Shown: piece by piece, positions 33,882 through 40,285 of the stretch
Position numbering within the stretch: position 1 is the stretch's first letter
Layout: every line of letters starts with the position of its first letter
DNA from: Paludibacteraceae bacterium
GTDB lineage: Bacteria; Bacteroidota; Bacteroidia; Bacteroidales; Paludibacteraceae
NCBI GenBank assembly: GCA_017550335.1
Contig: JAFZPM010000009.1
Span: forward strand, 1 to 64,000
DNA: 64,000 bases
Direction: 5' to 3'
Position numbers and translations under genes: made by a program
Notes under the pieces: model-generated
What the model was told of the DNA's origin: nothing
Database searches by the model: none
What the model saw: only the letters and a program-made list of their open reading frames with translations

Positions 33882-35264
33882 TTAATTCGCCTTTGGCACG
33901 GAGTTATATTCCCCCATGAAGAGGATCAGTCCTGTTTTGTTCTCGCGGATGACGAAAGCGAACGGACGGTCGCATGTCATACGGAAAAACCGCATGGCAG
34001 CGCCTCCCGCCCCCACGATAGAGGTGACAGCGGCAGCCTCGGTACCTTCCTCATCCACATTGATGAAAAAGTCTTGTGCGATATCTTCGATGTAATTTTC
34101 TCCGGGAACGATGTATGGACATGTTTGGAAAATCTCTTTGATGCCTAGATTCTTGACACATTCCTTCAAAGGAGATCCTCCTGCGGCTTTAAACTTCGGC
34201 ATAGAAATAGTACCCATCATGTAGTTGAAAGGAATGGAGTCCCATCGGATCGTCGACCATACTTCGTCGAGGTCATGGCCCGTGTTTGGCAACACGACGA
34301 TCATGCTGTAAGCGCAGGCGCTTGTGGTGATACCTGGTTTGAGCGAAGGTTTTTGGGATTCGAGCCCATAGTCCAGTTTAATGGCCTGATACTCATCTGT
34401 TTCTGCATACTCCATGGCCTCATCTCTGATAGACATGAAATCTGTTTCTTCTGTGACGTCTGGCGTCGGGTAGAACGCCGCCTTCCCGGCCGGGAGGAAC
34501 TTCGTCACCCAACTGCCTTTGAAGTAGCAAGCGTTATTAAGGACGAACTTAGTGTCCTCTTTGACTTGTATGCTGAGGTTTTTGATGCAATCGTGGGTTA
34601 CGAGTGCCGCCCAATGGTCGATGGTGTCTTTCGACCCACTAGGGTCTCCATAGAAGTCGAGATTTCTAATCGTCGCATAGTACGTCTCCTTTGCGAGCTT
34701 CACGAAATTCGGGTAGGCGCCACTTCTCGCATCTAGCCATACTGCGTTGGAGGTGCTCATGATCACGCTATCGACAAACGAGTTGAGGGAAAGGTATACC
34801 TTGTTGAAGAAGTCATTCATATCCTCTATGGCGTTATTCGAATCGAACCCCAGTGCGTCAGTGATCTCTTTCGCACCTTCTTTTGTAGCCCCATTAGCGC
34901 ATAGGCCCAAAGCTATGTTGAGGCTAATTGGGGAAAAGAATCTGACACCATCTGGATCCCCCTTCCGCAACTCGACAAAGCACTTTCTGCCGAACTCGTT
35001 GGTGCTCTTGATGTGCTTCAGTCCCTCTTCGTTCATCTTGAGCGGAATGGGCTGGGCGAATGTCGGTGGCATAGTGTTTTCGGTCAGCGGTGTGAATTCC
35101 TGCTGAGGGCTATTGCCGAAGGTGACGCTGTCCACCTGGTTGATGTCGAAGACGCTATGTTCACCGTTCTTCAGCCAGACCTGCATATTGTCCGGTGTGC
35201 CGGCGAAGGAGGCGAGGCTGAGCACCAGCGCCGAAAATCCTATGAGTAATGTCCTTTTTCCCAT
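33882..35264 (-). CDS. Serpin 4, secreted
   Basis: 460 aa. Signal peptide LLIGFSALVLSLASFAG, module MQVWLKNGEHSVFDINQVDS, serpin domain with FFSPISLNIALGLCANG, NNACYFKGSWV, hinge EEGTEAAAVTS and CDRPFAFVIRENKTG. The bait loop is the shortest of the array, IVGAGGAAMRFFRM; P17 counting gives Gly, but Met or Arg further along could be the real P1. Very similar in its N-terminal half to serpins 5 and 6, which suggests recent duplication. Confidence 0.93.
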   Translation of the reverse strand: MGKRTLLIGFSALVLSLASFAGTPDNMQVWLKNGEHSVFDINQVDSVTFGNSPQQEFTPLTENTMPPTFAQPIPLKMNEEGLKHIKSTNEFGRKCFVELRKGDPDGVRFFSPISLNIALGLCANGATKEGAKEITDALGFDSNNAIEDMNDFFNKVYLSLNSFVDSVIMSTSNAVWLDARSGAYPNFVKLAKETYYATIRNLDFYGDPSGSKDTIDHWAALVTHDCIKNLSIQVKEDTKFVLNNACYFKGSWVTKFLPAGKAAFYPTPDVTEETDFMSIRDEAMEYAETDEYQAIKLDYGLESQKPSLKPGITTSACAYSMIVVLPNTGHDLDEVWSTIRWDSIPFNYMMGTISMPKFKAAGGSPLKECVKNLGIKEIFQTCPYIVPGENYIEDIAQDFFINVDEEGTEAAAVTSIVGAGGAAMRFFRMTCDRPFAFVIRENKTGLILFMGEYNSVPKAN

Positions 35265-35310
35265 GAAGCTGATATTTAATTCTTAATTCAAAATTCAAAA
35301 TTCATAATTC

Positions 35311-35383
35311 CCTAGGGCGTTGCCCCAGGCTATATGTGTTACGCCCTTTCAGGGCTAGGAGTTTGCGCATCGTGTAAAGATAC
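35311..35383. repeat. REP-like double hairpin with flanking element, copy C
   Basis: Same order as copy B with small changes: CCTAGGG-CGTTG-CCCCAGG, AT spacer, GCCC-TTTCA-GGGC, then a tail with TGCGCATCGTGTAAAGATACGCA. Lies upstream of serpin 4. AT-rich runs of the AATTCTTAA/AATTCAAAA type flank it on both sides. Confidence 0.75.
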
Positions 35384-35421
35384 GCATTCTCCCATAATTC
35401 AAAATTCAAAATTCTTAATTC

Positions 35422-36807
35422 TTAATTTTCCGGTGCGTAGTCATATTCCCCCATGAAGAGGATCAGCCCCGTTCTGTTCTCGCGGATGGCGAAGGCGAAC
35501 GGGTGGTCGCATGTCATCGTAAAGCGCTGCTGTACGATAGCTCCGCCAAGAGTTCCCACAATGGAGGTGACAGCTGCGGCTTCGGTACCTTCCTCATCCA
35601 CGCTGATGAAGAAATCTTGACGAACTTGAGAGATATAGATAGGGAATTCCTCAACAGCATTAGGATAGTCCTCAAATATATCTTTAATGCCTAGTCTAGG
35701 CAGTACATCCTTTTCCAAATCGTATCCTCCGTCGCTCTTGAATTTAGGCATGAATAAGTCTCCTTGCATGCTTCTGAAGGGGATGGAGTCCCATTGGATG
35801 GTAGGCCATACCTCGTCGAGGTCGTGACCTTTCTTCGGCAGCACGACAATCATGCTGTAGGCGGCGCTTTCTGCCGATGCATTCTGGGATCCAGTGTTTT
35901 TGGACTCTTGCCCATAATCTAGCTTGATGGCTTGGAAATTATCCGTTTCCGAGTAATCCATATACCTGTCATAGATACCCATGAATTCTGCGGAGTCCGT
36001 CTTGGTCGTTCCGTTGAATAACGCCTTGCCGACAGGGGTGAATTTCGTCACCCAGTTGCCTTTGAAATAGCAGGCATTGTTAATCACGAGTCTGGTGTCC
36101 GATGTTATATTTATTCCAAGGTTTTTGATGCAATCGTTGGTCATGAGCGCCGCCCAATGGTCGATGGTGTCTTTGGATCCTAGGGGATCGTTCTTGAAAT
36201 CAAGGTTTCTGACAGTCGCATAGTAAGATTCCTTGGCGGTGTTCACGAAATTCTCCTTGGCATTGGTACCCTCATTGACCCACAATGCGTTGGCGGTGTG
36301 GATATCCACGCTATCGACCCCCGAATTGAGGGAGAGATAGAGTTTTTGGAAGAAGTTGTTCATATCCGCCATCGCTTTCTCTGATGTGAACCCCATGGCG
36401 TCAGTGATCTCCTTCGCTCCTTTTGCAGTAGCCCCGTTGGCGCAGAAACCCAAGGCGATGTTGAGGCTGACAGGAGAGAAGAAATGAACTGGTGTCGTAT
36501 CCAATTTGCGCATGAGGGCGAAACACTTCGAGCCAAACTCGTTGGTGCTCTTGATGTACTTCAGTTCCTGGTCGTTCACCTCTAGCGGGATAGGGGCGGC
36601 GAATTTCGGTGGCATGGTGTTTTCGGTCAGCGGTGTATATTCCTGCTGAGGAATTGCGCCAAAGGTGACGCTATCCACTTGGTTGATCTCGAAGACCCTT
36701 TGTTCTCCGTTCTTCAGCCATACCTGCATGTTGTCTGGTGTGCCGGCGAAGGAGGCGAGGCTGCTTGCCAACGCCGTAAATCCTATGAGTAATGTTCTTT
36801 TTTTCAT
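35422..36807 (-). CDS. Serpin 5, secreted
   Basis: 461 aa. Signal peptide LLIGFTALASSLASFAG, module MQVWLKNGEQRVFEINQVDS, serpin fold with FFSPVSLNIALGFCANG, NNACYFKGNWV, hinge EEGTEAAAVTS. Bait loop IVGTLGGAIVQQRFTM; P17 counting gives Gly at P1 and Gly at P1'. The conserved CNRPF motif is CDHPF here. Only 39 bases separate it from serpin 6 upstream, so these two are probably co-transcribed. Confidence 0.93.
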   Translation of the reverse strand: MKKRTLLIGFTALASSLASFAGTPDNMQVWLKNGEQRVFEINQVDSVTFGAIPQQEYTPLTENTMPPKFAAPIPLEVNDQELKYIKSTNEFGSKCFALMRKLDTTPVHFFSPVSLNIALGFCANGATAKGAKEITDAMGFTSEKAMADMNNFFQKLYLSLNSGVDSVDIHTANALWVNEGTNAKENFVNTAKESYYATVRNLDFKNDPLGSKDTIDHWAALMTNDCIKNLGINITSDTRLVINNACYFKGNWVTKFTPVGKALFNGTTKTDSAEFMGIYDRYMDYSETDNFQAIKLDYGQESKNTGSQNASAESAAYSMIVVLPKKGHDLDEVWPTIQWDSIPFRSMQGDLFMPKFKSDGGYDLEKDVLPRLGIKDIFEDYPNAVEEFPIYISQVRQDFFISVDEEGTEAAAVTSIVGTLGGAIVQQRFTMTCDHPFAFAIRENRTGLILFMGEYDYAPEN

Positions 36808-36846
36808 GAAGCTTATATTTAATTCTTAATTCTTAATTCTTAACTC

Positions 36847-38268
36847 TTAATTCTCTGCCTTTGGCACAGAATCATATTCCCCCATGAAGAGGATCAGCCC
36901 CGTTTTGTTCTCGCGGATGGCGAAGGCGAACGGACGGTTGCAGTACATGTTGAAACTTCTTCCCGAACCACCCCATTGGGATGCCACGATAGAGGTGACC
37001 GCCGCGGCTTCTGTGCCTTCCTCGTTCACATTGATGAAATAGTCTTGCCGGACTTGGCTGATGAATATATTTTCCTCCAATACGGCATTGGGATATGTCT
37101 CAAATATAGTTCTGATTCCCAAGTAGTCTTTTAGTAATCTTTCAAGATCGTATCCTCCGTTGGCTTTGAATGTAGGCATGTAGATGCTGCCGGTCATGCG
37201 TTCGAAGGGGATGGAGTCCCATTGGATGGACGGGAGCACTTCGTTCAGGTCATGCCCACTTTTCGGCAATACGATGACCATGCTGTAGGCACTTGGGGTC
37301 TGGACATCTTGACTCCCCCATGTTGTTGAAGCCTTGTTCGCCTTCGTCCCGTAGTCCAATTTGATCGCTTGGTAATATTCATCCTCTGAATATTCCAATG
37401 TTTCGCCTTTAAGTGACATGTATTCTGTAGAGTCTGCCTCATGCGTTCCGTTGAATAACGCCTTGCCGGCGGGGGTGAATCTCGTTACCCAGTTTCCTTT
37501 GAAATAACATGCGTTGTTAATCACGAGTCGGGTGTTTGAACCTATTCTTATTCCAAGTTTTTTGATGCAATCGTTGGTCATGAGTGCCGCCCAATGATCT
37601 ATTGTGTCCTTTGAAGGTATGGGGTTTTCCCTGAAATCGAGTTTCCTGACGGTCGCATAGTATTTCTCCTTTACGGTTTTTACAAGATTCATGTTGACGG
37701 GGCTTTGCTCGTCGAACCATAGTGCATCGACGGTTCTGATTGTCACGCTATCGACGTTGGAATTGAGGGAGAGGTATAATTTGTTGAAGAAATCGTTCAT
37801 GTTGTCCAAGGCGTTCAGGGCATTTCCCGATGGGAAGCCCATCGCTTGGGCGATTTCTTTTATGCCCACAGTGTCAGCTCCGTTGGCGCAGATACCTAGG
37901 GCCATGTTGAGGCTGACAGGAGAGAAGAAATGGATGGGGAAAGGGTCACCATTTTCCTTCTTGTTTGTTCGAAGTATCGCATAGCATTTTTTCGCAAACT
38001 CATTGGTACTTTTCACGTATGCCATATCCTGCTCCGACAACTCCAACGGAATAGGTGCGGCGAACGTTGGTGGCATGGTGTTCTCGGTCAGCGGAGTGTA
38101 TTCCTGCTGAGGGCTTGTGCCGAAGGTGACGCTGTCCACTTGGCTGATGTCGAAGACGCTATGTTCTCCGTTCTTCAGCCAGACCTGCATGTTGTCCGGT
38201 GTGCCGGCGAAGGAGGCGAGGCTGGTCGCCAACGCTGAAAATCCTATGAGTAATGCCTTTTTCTTCAT
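36847..38268 (-). CDS. Serpin 6, secreted
   Basis: 473 aa. Signal peptide LLIGFSALATSLASFAG, module MQVWLKNGEHSVFDISQVDS, serpin domain with FFSPVSLNMALGICANG, NNACYFKGNWV, hinge EEGTEAAAVTS preceded by Asn instead of Asp. Bait loop IVASQWGGSGRSFNM, with Trp at P1 by P17 counting, which would favour chymotrypsin-like targets. REP-like copy D lies upstream; serpin 5 follows after 39 bases. Confidence 0.93.
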   Translation of the reverse strand: MKKKALLIGFSALATSLASFAGTPDNMQVWLKNGEHSVFDISQVDSVTFGTSPQQEYTPLTENTMPPTFAAPIPLELSEQDMAYVKSTNEFAKKCYAILRTNKKENGDPFPIHFFSPVSLNMALGICANGADTVGIKEIAQAMGFPSGNALNALDNMNDFFNKLYLSLNSNVDSVTIRTVDALWFDEQSPVNMNLVKTVKEKYYATVRKLDFRENPIPSKDTIDHWAALMTNDCIKKLGIRIGSNTRLVINNACYFKGNWVTRFTPAGKALFNGTHEADSTEYMSLKGETLEYSEDEYYQAIKLDYGTKANKASTTWGSQDVQTPSAYSMVIVLPKSGHDLNEVLPSIQWDSIPFERMTGSIYMPTFKANGGYDLERLLKDYLGIRTIFETYPNAVLEENIFISQVRQDYFINVNEEGTEAAAVTSIVASQWGGSGRSFNMYCNRPFAFAIRENKTGLILFMGEYDSVPKAEN

Positions 38269-38291
38269 GAAAACTATATTAATTCAAAATT

Positions 38292-38370
38292 CCATAGGGC
38301 GTTGCCCTAGGCTATATAATGTTTCGCCCCTTCAGGGCTAAGGGTGTGCGCATCATGTAAAGATACGCAC
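38292..38370. repeat. REP-like double hairpin with flanking element, copy D
   Basis: CCATAGGG-CGTTG-CCCTAGG (one arm changed), AT spacer, CGCCCC-TTCA-GGGCT, then the conserved tail TGCGCATCATGTAAAGATACGCA. Upstream of serpin 6. Confidence 0.75.
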
Positions 38371-38429
38371 ATCCCCCAAAAAATTCATAATTGACTTCGT
38401 CGAACTAACGTTTCATAATTCAAAATTCT

Positions 38430-39812
38430 CTATTCTTTAGACACCTCTTCCACCATCGTCACCTTACCCATGAAGAGCAGCATGCCGGTGGTCATTTCGC
38501 GGATGGCGAAACCGAACGGACGGTTGACTAACATCTCGGCCATATCTTCTGGAGGAACGGCACCGGACATTGATATGGATGTGACAGCGGCGGCCTCGGT
38601 TCCCTCTTCGTCCACCGCCACATAGGAGTCTTGCACGATTTGTGTCACTACGGCAGGGGCAGTGATGGCGTTAGGGCAACCTGAGAATATGTCTGTGATG
38701 CCAAGTTTAGTCACAACGTCATTTAAATCAAGGCTGCTACGGATTCCGAATTTCGGGAAGCGAAGGAATACATATTTTCTGTTGAGTGACAAGTCGTTCC
38801 AGTCGATGGCATTGATTGTCGAGTCCAGATTTTTGCCCTCCGAAGGCAATACAATCACCATGCTGTAGGTGCCTTTGCCGTTGTTGGACGACATGCTGTG
38901 TGGATTGCCATAGGTAAGTTCAATCATTTGATAATCATCAGTTTGCGCATAGGAGTAAGACTCTGTCGATTGCATCATGTCGACGCTTTGGGATTCGGTT
39001 GGGGTGTTCCAGAATGTTTCTTTCCTCGTCATGCTTTTCTCTATCGGCATTCTCCATTTGCCCTTGAAATAGCAAGCGTTGTTGAGGACGAGTACCGTAC
39101 TCTGGTCGATGATGACGCTCAGTTTCTTGATGCAGTCGTTGGTCATGAGCGCCGCCCATTGGTCTATAGTGTCTTTTGCGGCAGCAGGGTCAGAAACGTA
39201 ATCCAGGTGTCTGACCGTGGCGTAGTATTTCTCGTATGCCGCCTTGAGGAAGTCATCGTAGACGGCAGCTCCCCATACAGGCCATGCGGCGTTGTTCACG
39301 CTTAGGATGACGCTGTCCACCTGCGAGTTGAGCGAAAGGATGACCTTGTTGAAGTAGTCGTTCATATTTTCCAAAGGTTTCTTTCCTTGGATGCCGAACG
39401 CATCCGCTATCTCCTTGGCGCCCTTGTCGGTGGCTGCGTTGGCGCAGAATCCCAAGGCGATTTGTAGGCTGATTGGGGAATAGAACGTGTTGGGGTTGGT
39501 GCTGTCTGCCTCACAGATGGAAGCGAACGATTTCTTGGCGAATGTGTTACCTGCGCGGACAAACTCCTTCTGCTCGTCGGAGAGCATGAGGGCGGTCGGA
39601 CTTTCGGCCGTAGGGATAAAGGTCCACTTGGATAATGGTTTAAACTCCGGTGTTGAATTCTCTCCGAAGGTGACGCTGTCCACCTGGCTGATGTCGAATA
39701 CTTGTTGCTCTCCGTTCTTTAGCCACACCTGCATGTTGTTTGGTGTCTCGGCGAACGATGCCACACAGAGCAATAAAGCTGAAAGCCCTGTGATGATTTG
39801 TCTCTTTCTCAT
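38430..39812 (-). CDS. Serpin 7, secreted, first of the array
   Basis: 460 aa, the most diverged full-module member. Signal peptide IITGLSALLLCVASFAE, module MQVWLKNGEQQVFDISQVDS, serpin fold with FYSPISLQIALGFCANA, NNACYFKGKWR, hinge EEGTEAAAVTS. Bait loop ISMSGAVPPEDMAEM, with Ala at P1 and Val at P1' by P17 counting, which would suit elastase-like proteases. The otherwise conserved Cys before NRPF is Val here. A strong GGAGG lies 8 bases before the ATG, and the array promoter is about 200 bases upstream. Confidence 0.93.
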   Translation of the reverse strand: MRKRQIITGLSALLLCVASFAETPNNMQVWLKNGEQQVFDISQVDSVTFGENSTPEFKPLSKWTFIPTAESPTALMLSDEQKEFVRAGNTFAKKSFASICEADSTNPNTFYSPISLQIALGFCANAATDKGAKEIADAFGIQGKKPLENMNDYFNKVILSLNSQVDSVILSVNNAAWPVWGAAVYDDFLKAAYEKYYATVRHLDYVSDPAAAKDTIDQWAALMTNDCIKKLSVIIDQSTVLVLNNACYFKGKWRMPIEKSMTRKETFWNTPTESQSVDMMQSTESYSYAQTDDYQMIELTYGNPHSMSSNNGKGTYSMVIVLPSEGKNLDSTINAIDWNDLSLNRKYVFLRFPKFGIRSSLDLNDVVTKLGITDIFSGCPNAITAPAVVTQIVQDSYVAVDEEGTEAAAVTSISMSGAVPPEDMAEMLVNRPFGFAIREMTTGMLLFMGKVTMVEEVSKE

Positions 39813-39824
39813 AAGAAAACCTCC

Positions 39825-39860
39825 TATTATATATGTTATCTATATTATATATGTTATCTA
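39825..39860. repeat. Perfect 18-bp tandem repeat in the serpin 7 leader
   Basis: TATTATATATGTTATCTA occurs twice head to tail between the ribosome-binding site of serpin 7 and the array promoter, followed by more AT-rich sequence. It could be a variable-number repeat or a protein-binding site. Confidence 0.8.
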
Positions 39861-40016
39861 ATAATACATAGTATAATACGATTTATTGATTATTAAACCC
39901 TTAATGTAACTATGTAATAAATGGTCGAATGTGTGTCTTTCTATGCATTTTTCGCAGATCAGGCTAAGAGGTCAGATCCGTTTTTCATCCTAAATAATAC
40001 ACTCCACCTGTTTTTG

Positions 40017-40047
40017 CAAATATACAAATGATCGCATTATTTCCAAA
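40017..40047 (-). promoter_or_regulatory. Promoter of the serpin array
   Basis: Minus strand TTTG (40047-40044), 19 bases, TATATTTG (40024-40017): a full match to the Bacteroidetes consensus. The leader to serpin 7 would be about 195 bases. Between 39861 and 40016 no gene is seen. Confidence 0.65.
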
Positions 40048-40140
40048 GATATCATGTAAAAATGTTGTTATTTGCCAAAAAAGTCTTTAAATCAGCGCTT
40101 TTGACATGCATTGAAAAAAACTTTAAAAAACATGGTCGTA

Positions 40141-40148
40141 TATGTTTG
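40141..40148 (+). promoter_or_regulatory. -7 element of tRNA-Leu
   Basis: TATGTTTG, a perfect TAnnTTTG, 38 bases before the tRNA. The nearest TTG (40111-40113) is 27 bases upstream, too far for a standard -33 box. Confidence 0.4.
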
Positions 40149-40185
40149 GCAAAAATAATAAATTGGTTAAATTCGCGGATGAAAT

Positions 40186-40268
40186 GCCCAAGTGGTGGAA
40201 TGGTAGACACGCTAGTTTCAGGGACTAGTGGCCGTACGGCTGTATGAGTTCGAGTCTCATCTTGGGTA
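40186..40268 (+). tRNA. tRNA-Leu (CAG)
   Basis: Acceptor arms GCCCAAG/CTTGGGT with G-U at the first pair, D arm GTG...CAC, anticodon stem CTAGT/ACTAG with loop TTCAGGG (anticodon CAG), a long variable arm as in class II tRNAs, and T arm ATGAG-TTCGAGT-CTCAT. CCA is not encoded. The next gene's ATG is 17 bases downstream. Confidence 0.93.
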
Positions 40269-40285
40269 CAAAAATTTATCAAGAG

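Noticed and set aside
29051..38370. Possible insertion sequences between serpin genes
   Set aside because: No transposase frame and no terminal inverted repeats with target duplications; the units are short double hairpins of REP type.
40244..40285. Upstream ATG for the amidase gene
   Set aside because: It is inside the T arm of tRNA-Leu; the ATG at 40286 gives a proper signal peptide.
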